Part shown: positions 26,901 through 34,900 of the stretch, one piece after another
Layout: every line of letters begins with the position of its first letter
Numbering within the stretch: the stretch's first letter is position 1
Source: CAYTGR01 sp964437445
GTDB lineage: Bacteria > Chloroflexota > Anaerolineae > B4-G1 > SLSP01
Reading direction: 5' to 3'
NCBI GenBank assembly: GCA_964437445.1
Contig: CAYTGR010000014.1
Span: forward strand, 22,704 to 86,703
Length of the DNA stretch: 64,000 nt
Notes under the pieces: generated by a model
What the model was told of the DNA's origin: nothing
What the model saw: the letters and a program-made list of their open reading frames with translations, nothing else
Database searches by the model: none
Position numbers and translations under genes: made by a program

Positions 26901-29474
26901 ATTAACAAATGCCAGGTAACTAATAGGGCTGTCGGTAATGTGCCCAAACTCTTCAATGGCGTAATCCAGGATCTCCTTGAGCGGCGCCTCCGCCATCTGG
27001 CTCAACCGCAACAGTGCTCGCTGGCGGATGTCATCCAACTGCATCGCTTTCTCCGCCTGCTTGCGCTCGGTGATATCCAGGAAGGCCCCCTGCGTGGCCG
27101 GCCGCCCCTCGTAGCTGATGATGGAGCTGTACATCATCACATCCATGGCGGTCCCGTCCTTGCGCAGCAAACGGGACTCGTAAGTATCTGGCACCGCTTC
27201 ACCGGCAACACGCTGGCGAGCAATGGTCCCCACTCGCTCTCGCTCATCGGGATGGATCAAGTCCAAAATAGAGCGGCCAGCCACTTCCGCCGGATCACTG
27301 TACCCCAACAGGCGCGCGGCCTCATGGCCCAGGTATTTGATAATCCCATCTTGATGGACGAAAATCCCCACCGCAATGTTGTCCGCTAAAACCCGGAACT
27401 TTTCCTCCGATTCCCGCAACGCCTGCTCGGCCGCTTTCCGTTCGGTAACATCGCGGCTGTTCACCACAATGCCGGCAATGCCCGCTACGGTAGAAGCCTG
27501 TGCCGAGCCTTCCATGGTGCGCCAGGAGCCGTCTTTATGGCGGAAGATGTACTCGGCGTGAACTACTGCTCCCGGCTGCTGGCCTATCCCGGCCAGCAAA
27601 GCAGCGATCCCCGGCACGGTTTCCGGCGGGATGAATTCCACGACTGAACGGCCAATCAGTTCCTCCGGTTCATAGCCCAGGATGCGTTTGAGGGAGGGGC
27701 TTTGGTAAGCAATCAGGCCTTCAGGGCTGACAATGGTGATCAGATCGGAGGAGTTCTCAATCAGCGCCCGGAACCGCTGTTCATTCTCGTGCAGGGCGGC
27801 CTCCGCCTGGACCCGGTCGGTGATATCGGTGATCAGGCCCTCCAAAGCAACAACGTTGCCTTCTTCATCCTCAATGCCACGTCCCTGCTCCCACACCCAA
27901 CGGATGGTGCCATCGCGGTGCACAATACGGTAGGTAGCCTGGTAAGGTTGGTGGGCCTGAAGCGCGGCCTGAACCGTTTCCCAAACAGCGTTCTGATCTT
28001 CGGGATAGATGAGATCCCCAAAGGAGATTTCTCCGCCCAGCATCAACGCTTCAGGGGCGTAACCAGTGAGCGCCAGGCTGCCCTCACTGACAAACTCTGC
28101 CGGCCAGTCCGGCCGGTTCAACATCCGATAAACCATGCCGACCAGGTTCCCCATCAGGGTCGTCAGACGGCGCTGGCTTTCACGCACAGTGGCCTCCGCC
28201 TGCCGCTGCGCCTCAAACAGTTGCGCGTTTTCCAAGGCCACCGCAATCTGCCCGGCCAGCGTTCGGAAGACATCCAGGTCCGCCTCGGTGAAGTAACCAG
28301 GAGTATCATGCTGGACGTCAAAAACGCCCAATACTTTGCCTCCCGCGATGGCCGGCACGGCCACTTCCGATTTCGTTTGGGGGAGCAAGGGGTTGGGCAG
28401 GAAATCCGGCTCAGCCGTCACATCGTTTACCAGTACCGGGACCTGAGTCCGGGCAGCGCGGGCTACCAGGCTCTGCTCGGCCAACAACGGGATGCGGTGT
28501 CCCTGCGCCACCATGATCCGCCCCGGTTCACCGTAGCCGGCCCGTAGCTCCAGCGTTTCGCCTTCCAGCGTGTAAACATGCACGTAGTAGAGCCCGAACC
28601 GCTCCTTGATCAACGGGATCACCGCCTGCAACAACTCATCCGGATCCAGGATGGACTGCACCCGCGCCGCGATCTCTGCCGCCACACTTAACTGCCGGGT
28701 ATACCGCTCCCGTTCGGCTTCTGCTCGTTTGCGCTCGGTAATATCTTTGACGGTCCCCAAACTGGCAACCTGTCCGCCCAGCTGCACCAGGCCGACGGTC
28801 ATATTGACATCCACGCGGGTGACCCCATCCTTGCGCAGCATCCGCCACTCGTAAGCGGGCGGCACCGGTTCACCGGCCTGCCGGCGCCGATAGCTCTCCG
28901 CCACTTTCGGCAGATCCTCCGGCGCAATCAACCGGGTGAATTCCATCCCGATGATTTCCTCCACGGTGTACCCGACAATGTCAGCAAAGGCCTGGTTGGC
29001 AAAGATCATCTTCGCGTTTTGGATGATAAAAACGCCATCCTGGATATTTTCTGCCAACACGCGGTATTGAGATTCTGACTGGGCGAGGGCTATTTCGGCC
29101 TGTTTGTGTTCGGTGATATCCATCAAGGTAGTCAAATAAGCCGCTTCGCCCTGATAAGTGACCGCCTGTACAACCAGCGATAACCAGACCGGACTGCCAT
29201 CGCTCAACCGCCGGCCCCGCATTTCATAATCCTGCACCAGGCCGCGTTCCTGCAAAGTCGCCAACAACGCTGTGCGCTCGGCCGGATCGTAATAGAAATC
29301 TGGCGTGACATGGCCGACCAGCTCGGCCGGCGGTTTGCCGGCCAGCGCCCCAAAGCGCTCATTGGCGTACAAAACCTGACCGTCCTCGCGGCGGCTGATC
29401 AGCGCCGCGACCGGTAAGGCCTCCAGCAGCCAATACTGCTGTTCAATCTCCTTGTTGACCTCAACAGCGTTCAT
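20988..29474 (-). CDS. Giant soluble PAS/GAF sensor histidine kinase
   Basis: At 2828 residues this is one of the longest kinase architectures I could expect, and no membrane helix is visible. Approximate order: PAS1 1-125, PAS2 -255, GAF1 262-420, PAS3 -555, PAS4 -685, PAS5 -810, GAF2 825-985, GAF3 990-1150, GAF4 1155-1310, PAS6 -1445, PAS7 -1570, GAF5 1576-1735, PAS8 -1850, PAS9 -1985, PAS10 -2110, GAF6 2120-2280, PAS11 -2410, GAF7 2418-2575, HisKA, HATPase. Many PAS units end in DITERK. The catalytic part is intact: H2599 in FLANMSHELRTPLNS, an N box (NNLISNAMKF), DSGIGI and GTGLGLAI. There is no receiver domain, so phosphate must go to separate receivers nearby. AAGGAG precedes the ATG. 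GAF3 and GAF5 are encoded by identical DNA. Confidence 0.93.
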   Translation of the reverse strand: MNAVEVNKEIEQQYWLLEALPVAALISRREDGQVLYANERFGALAGKPPAELVGHVTPDFYYDPAERTALLATLQERGLVQDYEMRGRRLSDGSPVWLSLVVQAVTYQGEAAYLTTLMDITEHKQAEIALAQSESQYRVLAENIQDGVFIIQNAKMIFANQAFADIVGYTVEEIIGMEFTRLIAPEDLPKVAESYRRRQAGEPVPPAYEWRMLRKDGVTRVDVNMTVGLVQLGGQVASLGTVKDITERKRAEAERERYTRQLSVAAEIAARVQSILDPDELLQAVIPLIKERFGLYYVHVYTLEGETLELRAGYGEPGRIMVAQGHRIPLLAEQSLVARAARTQVPVLVNDVTAEPDFLPNPLLPQTKSEVAVPAIAGGKVLGVFDVQHDTPGYFTEADLDVFRTLAGQIAVALENAQLFEAQRQAEATVRESQRRLTTLMGNLVGMVYRMLNRPDWPAEFVSEGSLALTGYAPEALMLGGEISFGDLIYPEDQNAVWETVQAALQAHQPYQATYRIVHRDGTIRWVWEQGRGIEDEEGNVVALEGLITDITDRVQAEAALHENEQRFRALIENSSDLITIVSPEGLIAYQSPSLKRILGYEPEELIGRSVVEFIPPETVPGIAALLAGIGQQPGAVVHAEYIFRHKDGSWRTMEGSAQASTVAGIAGIVVNSRDVTERKAAEQALRESEEKFRVLADNIAVGIFVHQDGIIKYLGHEAARLLGYSDPAEVAGRSILDLIHPDERERVGTIARQRVAGEAVPDTYESRLLRKDGTAMDVMMYSSIISYEGRPATQGAFLDITERKQAEKAMQLDDIRQRALLRLSQMAEAPLKEILDYAIEEFGHITDSPISYLAFVNADESVMTMHAWSGGAMAQCKIIDKPIVYPVVTTGLWGEAIRQRRAIITNDYDEPNPWKRGYPQGHVEVKRHMNAPIFDGEHIVMVVGVGNKPEDYTDSDVQQLTLLATGLWQVIQRKQADEERERYTQRLSVAAEIAARVQSILDPDELLQAVIPLIKERFGLYYVHVYTLEGEALKLRAGYGEPGRIMLERGHSIPLEAEKSLVARAARTQEVVVVEDVTAAPDFLPNPLLPETRSEVAVPAIAGGQVIGVFDVQHDVPGYFTEADLDVFRALAGQIATAFQNAQLYTEAQLRLRISQALAGAQTEAAVLDTLAEQATIFPAARVTLHLIDATAEELTTVLVRAAGAESGLSAVIPLGTRFTAKQLPLLRAVGRDRSFVIADATTDPHLDEATRQLLVQQGSASLALLPITAGEEWLGVLSLAAAIPGYFDEAKLALYRALVEEGAVALQAAQLRERAAEAASRFQELVNSALVGIFRTTPAGQVVAANPAMLRILGFDSVAAINKVGLSNLYVDPQERQRLLETLAQGPVTDFEVLFRRADGSVITIALSGRLVYDAAGQPEYLDGTFEDVTERKRAEQALREAEARQRQVLGTVPVSLVVSRVADGTILYANEQFSVMFGKSAADMLGQTTVDLYYDPAERQQVVSTVQTEGRLSHYELRLKRLDDGRMFWSDLSIDPFELEGEPVLLSAFFDITERKQAEAERERFAQRLSVAAEIAARVQSILDPDELLQAVIPLIKERFGLYYVHVYTLEGEALKLRAGYGEPGRIMLERGHSIPLEAEKSLVARAARTQEVVVVEDVTAAPDFLPNPLLPETRSEVAVPAIAGGQVIGVFDVQHDVPGYFTEADLDVFRALAGQIATAFQNASLYVATEASAARNRALLQTVPDMMFVFDAAGIFQDFKAEAGQELLVPPELFLGKPLGTVLPPQIAEPTLKYLKQVLATGEPVTYEYEAPLGETMHSYEARMSRVGTDQALALVRDITERKQAEERIQRSELLLRTVFNSVYDGIFLHTAEGAIVDVNDKILEMYGVSREEATRLSIADDYSSPDNPLDQLGVLWQRVMAGQPQLFEWKAKRPHDGTTFDAEVFLRRVTLGGRDMVLANVRDITERKQAEAAVAGERDFSNALINSLPVIFYLYDQAGSLVRWNRRYEEVLGYTPAEMPQVKVLDTIAELDRALIVARMNEVFTTGYAEAEAHLLSKTGRPVPYLVTGTRLAVGDQVYLVGAGIDLTERKRAEAQRERFVTQLSTAAEISAQVGAILDTDELLDEVIPLLKERFNLYHVHFYVMDEARQELVLRAGYGQVGRIMRQQGFKITLDQEQSLVARAARTRQIALANDVTQDPDFMPNLLLPDTRAEVAVPAMIGDRLLGVFDVQSDQADYFTESDLDVYRTLAGQIANAFQSARLFEQQRQAEAAQREAAEKIRAMFDAMTEGITVTNMMGKIEDLNEATLRLYGYSGRDDLLGRSSMQLFTRPFWSKAAESVRRALETGTSQTAEYRMVRRDGSEFEAEMNAALLRDATGAPSGFVSIIRDITARKRAEEERARLTAQLRTAADISTQVASILDPQALFSRVVSLIKERFDIYHVQVYVVDEETQELVLQAGYGEPGRVMVARGHRIPLNTERSLVARAARTKEVVVVDDVTKSPDHLPNPLLPLTRSEVAVPAVYGDRVLGVFDVQDDEPARFGPAELDVFRTLAGQIATAFQNAGYVEELQHVAERFRELDRLKSEFLANMSHELRTPLNSIIGYAEVLLMGIDGELEGDTLEDVKAIHENGQHLLSMINDVLDLAKIEAGRMVLKMEEVEVDQLLDEVKSSGTGLLRKYQRTEAVELRIASEPDLPLLHADRIRLNQVLNNLISNAMKFTEHGYVQVRAYRSDPWVCIEVADSGIGIPANQLEQIFEKFRQVDGSSKRRAEGTGLGLAITRYLVEMHGGTIEVSSELGKGSVFTVRLPIQTAPADPEGGAG
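24307..24734 (-). repeat. 428-bp direct repeat, copy encoding GAF5 of the giant kinase
   Basis: By direct comparison this segment is identical base for base to 26059-26486. The spacing of exactly 1752 bases keeps the frame. Flanking bases diverge at once on both sides. Confidence 0.95.
26059..26486 (-). repeat. 428-bp direct repeat, copy encoding GAF3 of the giant kinase
   Basis: This is the partner of 24307-24734. GAF1 (about 28210-28690) and the later GAF units are homologous but clearly diverged, so the identity here points to recent duplication or gene conversion. Confidence 0.95.
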
Positions 29475-29600
29475 ATAGATCCACTCCTTTGCTTCTACTG
29501 GCGAAAGCAGTAAACGTCCTGGTAAAATGATGAGTTCAAACTATTTTCTATCATACAACAAATCAGCGGCCTTGTCCGTTCCAGTTCCGTTAAGGCACAA

Positions 29601-30707
29601 TTAACGGTCCTGGACCAGGCGGTTGACCAGGGCCAACAACGCCTCCATAGTCACCGGCTTTTCCAGGTAAAAATCAACGTCCAGCTCATTACAGAGCTCC
29701 CGATATTGAGCGTGGCCGGAGATGACGATCACCTGCACTTCGTTCTGTCGGAAGGTCATGAGCTGCTCCTGCAACAAATCGGTGCCCCGCTCATTGCCGA
29801 GGTGAATGTCGCACACAAAAACATCAAAGCGATGCTGAGCCAACAAACTGCGCGCGGCCTGCAGCGTAGTCGCCAGGCTAACCTGATATCCGGCTTTGGA
29901 AAAAGCCTTCCCGTAAAGCCGCTGGAGCGATTCGTCGTCTTCCAATACCAGAACCCGCCAGTGTTTCAAGTTTGCCAGGGCCTGGCAAAGGGTTGCAGCG
30001 GACTCGGGCCGATGGACGAGATCGCTCAACGTCAGGCTACCCAAGGCGCGCAGCTGGCCCAAGAGCTCCGGGGATTCAGGAGGATTCAACAAGACGATGC
30101 GCGTTGGCGGGCTGAGCTGGTGCGCCCGCCGGATGAAATCCAGCCCATTGAGGGACCCGATGTGCATCCCGGTGACAATCCAGTCAAACTGCTCCCGCCT
30201 GAGGCTATTCAACGCTTCATCCAACAACATCGTGATTTTAACGTAATGTTCTTTGCTTAGCGCCTGGTAGAGCGTGATAGCCTCTTGGGGATCATCTTCT
30301 ATGATCAAGACCTGTTGCCGTTTAACCTGGGTTGAAACCGGCGGTAATAACGCCTCCAAAGCTGCCTCGCGGATTTCCGCAATATCCAGGGGCTTCTGTA
30401 AGCAGCGTTGCACCGCCAGGCGCTGGGCGTCGGCGTCACGCCGGCCATAGGCGGTCATCCAGATCACTCTGGTCTCCGGTGCCACTCCCCGGATGGCTTC
30501 CGTCAAGGCCACCCCATCCATCCCTGGCATCCGCAAATCGGTAATGATCAGATCAAACGGAGCCGCACGGAACTTCTCCAGCGCTTCCTGGCCGTCCCGT
30601 GCGGTGACAACCTCGTAATCGGCACCCAGCTTCATCAAGCTCCCGTTAACGACAAAAAGCACTCTTTCGTCATCATCAACAGCCAAAATTCGTTTTGGGG
30701 CGCTCAT
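29601..30707 (-). CDS. Triple-receiver response regulator with a degenerate middle domain
   Basis: The 368-residue protein consists of three receivers and nothing else. Receiver 1 (4-120) has D11-D13, D57 in IITDLRMPGMDG, T85 and K105. Receiver 2 (131-247) keeps the acidic pocket (E137-D139), but the phosphoacceptor position is Gly180 (IVTGMHIGSLNG) and no lysine signature is clear, so it cannot be phosphorylated in the normal way. Receiver 3 (250-368) has D257/D258, D300 in FVCDIHLG, S330 and K350 in LEKP. The ATG at 30707 follows GAGGAAACACATTG; the codon before it is a TTG. It lies upstream of the giant kinase on the same strand and could relay or store phosphate. Confidence 0.88.
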   Translation of the reverse strand: MSAPKRILAVDDDERVLFVVNGSLMKLGADYEVVTARDGQEALEKFRAAPFDLIITDLRMPGMDGVALTEAIRGVAPETRVIWMTAYGRRDADAQRLAVQRCLQKPLDIAEIREAALEALLPPVSTQVKRQQVLIIEDDPQEAITLYQALSKEHYVKITMLLDEALNSLRREQFDWIVTGMHIGSLNGLDFIRRAHQLSPPTRIVLLNPPESPELLGQLRALGSLTLSDLVHRPESAATLCQALANLKHWRVLVLEDDESLQRLYGKAFSKAGYQVSLATTLQAARSLLAQHRFDVFVCDIHLGNERGTDLLQEQLMTFRQNEVQVIVISGHAQYRELCNELDVDFYLEKPVTMEALLALVNRLVQDR

Positions 30708-30777
30708 CAATGTGTTTCCTCATGTAACTCACGCCAATACAGCCCTTGAAGCCAGGGCGACCTCTTACTATTTTAAA

Positions 30778-30822
30778 ACAAAAACCCGCCCTAACGGTGA
30801 TGCAGACTGTTAGGGCCGGGTT
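30778..30822 (-). terminator. Intrinsic terminator of the OmpR-type regulator gene
   Basis: On the minus strand AACCCGGCCCTAAC (from 30822) pairs with GTTAGGGCGGGTT (to 30783), with one bulge, and is followed by TTTTTGTTTT. It lies 36 bases after the stop at 30858 and separates this gene from the triple-receiver gene. Confidence 0.85.
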
Positions 30823-30857
30823 GAATTGGAGCAGGGAATCGTTAGGGTTTGGTTGGC

Positions 30858-31616
30858 TCAGGTTTGTCCGACCCCCTTAGCAACCGGCGAGGCCGGTGCG
30901 CCAGCCGCCCGGAACATGTAGCCGACTCCCCGTACATTGAGCAGGAATTGGGGATTGGCCGGATCAGGTTCCACTTTGCGCCGCAAACCGTAGACATACC
31001 ACTTGACGATGTCCCGCGCCTCCTGCTCGTGCAAGTCGGTGTACCCCTGCACCGCTTGCGCCAGTTCCGCGGGTGCCAGCACCTTCTCATTATGTTGCAG
31101 CAGATAGACCAGCAGCCGAAACTCGGCCGGGGTCAGCTCCAATAACCGCCCGGCCAACCGCACCTCGTGCTTCTCCAGGTCGGCCTGGAAAAGGCCCTCC
31201 TGGAGCAGCGGCATTTCGCGGGCGGCGGTGCCGGCCAGCCGCCGGCGCCGGCCCTGAGCCTCACGCACGGCCTGACTGAGCTGTTCACGGCTCACCGGCT
31301 TTTTCAGGTAGCCGTCCACCCCTTCCTGGATAGCCGCCATGGCCGATTCCAGCGAAGCGTAGGCGGTGAGGATGATCACCACGGTCTCCGGCCAGCGCCA
31401 GCGGACCTTCTGCAGCAAGTCCTGACCATCCACCCGCCCCCCCAACCGCAAATCCACCACCAGCACGTCAAAGAAAGTGTCCCGTAGCAGTTCCAGCGCC
31501 TCTTCACCGCTGGCGGCAGTCACTGTCTGGTAGCCCTCTGTCTCCAGAATTTGGGCCAGCGTCAGCCGGATGTTTTTCTCATCGTCCACCACCAGGGCTC
31601 GCATAGCATCAGCCAC
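30858..31616 (-). CDS. OmpR/PhoB-type DNA-binding response regulator
   Basis: The 252-residue protein has an N-terminal receiver (D11/D12, phosphoacceptor D55 in LVVDLRLGG, T84, K106 in YLKKP) and a C-terminal winged helix at about 150-235. There LTPAEFRLLVYLLQHNEKVL is the domain opening and VKWYVYGLRRKVEPDPANPQ is the recognition helix. The last part, FLLNVRGVGYMF, is the typical wing. The start is a GTG, supported by GGAGG seven bases upstream. It is the only clear DNA-binding output in the signalling island and directly follows the MEDS kinase on the same strand, so the two may form a pair. Target genes are unknown. Confidence 0.92.
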   Translation of the reverse strand: MADAMRALVVDDEKNIRLTLAQILETEGYQTVTAASGEEALELLRDTFFDVLVVDLRLGGRVDGQDLLQKVRWRWPETVVIILTAYASLESAMAAIQEGVDGYLKKPVSREQLSQAVREAQGRRRRLAGTAAREMPLLQEGLFQADLEKHEVRLAGRLLELTPAEFRLLVYLLQHNEKVLAPAELAQAVQGYTDLHEQEARDIVKWYVYGLRRKVEPDPANPQFLLNVRGVGYMFRAAGAPASPVAKGVGQT

Positions 31617-31947
31617 CTACGTTCCTCCTTGCTTGTTAAGTTTGTTAAGGTAGTAACGGGTGAGCAGTGAATAGTGAGCAGTGAGTGGTGAGTAGTTTGG
31701 AGGTGGCGAACTCTGTACTGCTCATAGTTCTCCTCATAAAATATAGAAACCAGTTAAGGGGTGAGCAGAAAGCAACCGGTAGAAATTCCTGTTTCCTGCT
31801 CACCGCTCACGGCTCACATTTTCATCCCACGGCTGGTAAACGCCCGTTCATGGGGAATTCCCCTGAAAGCCAGATTTAACACAAAAACGCGGAGGCCGCA
31901 GAGTCCTCTTCTTCGCCATTCGCCATTCGCCATTCGCTATTCGCTAT
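31617..31947. repeat. Intergenic stretch rich in short tandem arrays
   Basis: This 331-base gap holds no gene that I can support. It contains five 7-base units at 31660-31694 (GTGAGCA, GTGAATA, GTGAGCA, GTGAGTG, GTGAGTA), three related units on the other strand at 31799-31819 (GCTCACC type), two 9-base units at 31887-31904 (ACGCGGAGG, CCGCAGAGT), and five 7-base units at 31912-31946 (TTCGCCA x3, TTCGCTA x2). The last array ends one base before the stop codon of the MEDS kinase gene. Confidence 0.85.
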
Positions 31948-34900
31948 TCACCCAGGCCGGACCGGCAGCCAGACGATAAAGGTGCTCCCCTGCCCCGGCT
32001 GGCTCTCCACTTCAATGCGCCCGCCATGCTGTTCCACAATCCCGGCGCTGATCGCTAACCCCAACCCGGTTCCCCCGGCTTTGGTGCTGTAAAAAGGTTC
32101 AAAGATGTGGGGCATCACCTCAGGCGCGATCCCGGTCCCCGTATCGCTAAACTGGACGGCGACACGCGGTGGGGCGGGGAGCAGCTGTGTCTTGATCTCC
32201 AACTGGCCGCCCTCAGGCATGGCAGCGACGGCGTTCAGCAGCAGATTCCAAAACACCTGCTTGACTCGCTCCGGCACAACCAACAGGGTGGGCAGGTCAG
32301 GGGCCGGCGACCAGACCAGCACGACACGATTATCACGGCAAAGTTTGTGGCTTAATTCCAACACCTCTTCCACCAGTTGGTTGATGTCGGCCGGCTCTTT
32401 TTCTTCGGATTCCGGGCGGTAGAGATCGCCCATCCGGGCCACAATGCGGGCGATACGCCGCACTTCTTCAGCGGCGATCTGCAGGTAGGGACCGGCCGGC
32501 TGACCTTCCAACAACGCCTCCTGGGCCAACCCCAGACCGCCCAGGATAGATTGTAGCGGGTTGTTGATCTCATGAGCCACTGAAGCAGCCAGCCGGCCGG
32601 CCAGCGCCAGCCGCTCCACCCGGATCAGATCCTGCTCCAGCTGCTTACGCTGGGTGATATCCCGCGCAATCCCGCTGATGGCTGTCACCGCGCCCAGCTC
32701 GTCTTTGATCGGGGAGAAGGAGACAGAGAGATAAAGCCGCTCTTCCGGCAACTCCAAGGCCCATTCAAACGTACAAGGGGCCCCCGTCTCAATCACCTGG
32801 CGGCTCTTGAGCCGATAGACCGCCAGAGAGTCAGGCGGCAATGCTTCCACCACCGGCCGCCCCAACATGTTGGTCGCGGACCAGCCGTAACGCTCCGGCA
32901 CGTGCAAGAAGGTAAATCGCTCTTCCGGCAAACCGATCATGAAAATAAGATCGTCCGCCGAGGCAATGAGCGCACTCAACCGCTGTTCAGAGGCACGCAA
33001 CGCCTCTTCCATCCACCGGCGCTCAGTGATGTCTTGCGCCGCGCCTAAGATCCGTACCACCTGCCGGCCGCTGGCATCCCAAACCGGGCGTTCGTGCTGG
33101 CGCAGCCAGCGAAGCTCGCCCTGCCTGGTGATGATCCGGAACTGGCTGACCTGTTGCTGACCGGCCAACAACAGCTGGAGATTCAGATGTAGGATAGGCA
33201 GGTCGTCAGGGGCCACCAGGGCCGCCAGCCCCCCCGCCGCTTCCAGTTCGTCCGGCGTGTAACCGGTGATCCGGGTAAAAGCATCCGTCACCCATTCAAA
33301 GTGCAGATGGCCTTCAGCATCTACCGTCAGGGCATAAGCATAATCCGAAGTCAACTCTGAGACCGCCTGATATTGCTGCCGGGAGTAGCGCAGGGCCTGT
33401 TCCATCCGCCGCTGTTCGGTGACATCCATCCCAATGCCGATCAGGTACTCCGGCACTCCCTGGGCATCCCGCAACACCGTATCAGACCAGGCAATGAGAC
33501 GGCGACTACCGTCGCGCAGCAGACAATCGTTCTCATGGTATTGCGGGGCCGCCCCGGCCAGCAGATCGGCAAACCGCTCTTTGACCAGTTCTTGCTGTTC
33601 CGGCGGGACCAGTACCTCCCAGAAACAACGCCCTTGCAATTCGGCGGTTGTCCAGCCGGTCATCTGCTCGTTGGTCCGGTTCAGACGCACCACCCGGCCC
33701 TGCCGATCTATCACGTCCAGCAAAACGCCAGCGCTGTCCAGCACGGCCGCGGTAAAGTCACGTTCCTGTCGCAGGGTTTCTTCCATTTGCCGGCGGTCGG
33801 TAATATCTTCCCCGATGCTGGCAACAGCGGTGATCCGCCCCTGCGGATCGCGTAACACGGCATTGTTCCAGGCAGTCAGCCGGCGTTCTCCGGCCCGGGT
33901 TACAATGGCATTCTCATAATAGGGCGGGATGATCCCCTCTGCCAGGCCTTGGCGGAACATTGCTCTCACCGTTTCACGTTGGTCGGCGGGCACAAAATAA
34001 TCAAACCAGTTACACCCGCTGACTTCCTCCCATTGCCAGCCGGTCAGCTCCAGCACGAACTGATTGCAAAAAGTAAGCCCCCCTTCCTCGTCCAGGATCA
34101 CCGCCGCCATCCGCACGTTATCTAACAGCTTGCGGAAACGCTGCTCCGAGGCCCGGCGCGCTTCCTCGGCCCGCTTGCGTTCGGTGATGTCGGTCAACAC
34201 CGAGAGGAGTCCCACCACCCGATCGCCCTCTAACAAAGGCTGGGCACTGACCAAAACAGAGATTTTGTCACCCCCTGTCGTCACCAGTTCCACCTCATCC
34301 TGGCTGGCAACGCCAGGCCGGTGAGGGAGAACTTCCGCCGCCCCCGGAGCGCGGGATTCCGGCGCTAAGAGCTGGCCCCAGGAACGCCCCCTGAGCGCCT
34401 CCGGCGTTGTGCCGAGCATGGCCGCGGCACTGGCATTAGCAAAGGTAATGTGCCCCCCGGCATCCTCCAGGATGATCCCCTCCTGCATCCCCTGGACAAT
34501 GGTCTCATTGAAGGCACGCAGCCGTTCGGTCTCCTGGTAGAGACGCGCGTTTTCCACCGCGGACGCGGCCGCGGCGGCCAGCGGCTCAATCGCCTCCAGG
34601 TCCTCCCCACTGAAGCGAGCCAGTTCAGTATCCAACGCCTCCAGCACTCCGATGACGCGCCCGTGAACCCGCAACGGTACGCTCAGAATGGAGCGCATGA
34701 TTAATCCCACCTGCCGGTCGACACCCATAAAGTGGCGGCCATCCTGCACAGCGTCGGAAACGATCAGCCCCTCATTGTGCTGAAGTGTCCACCCCACCAG
34801 TCCCTGACCAGGCTTCAGCCGCCAGCCGATCACCTGTTCATAACCGTAGCCGGTCGCCTGGCGACAAACCGCCTCGCCAGTCTGCGGATCAACCAGCCAG

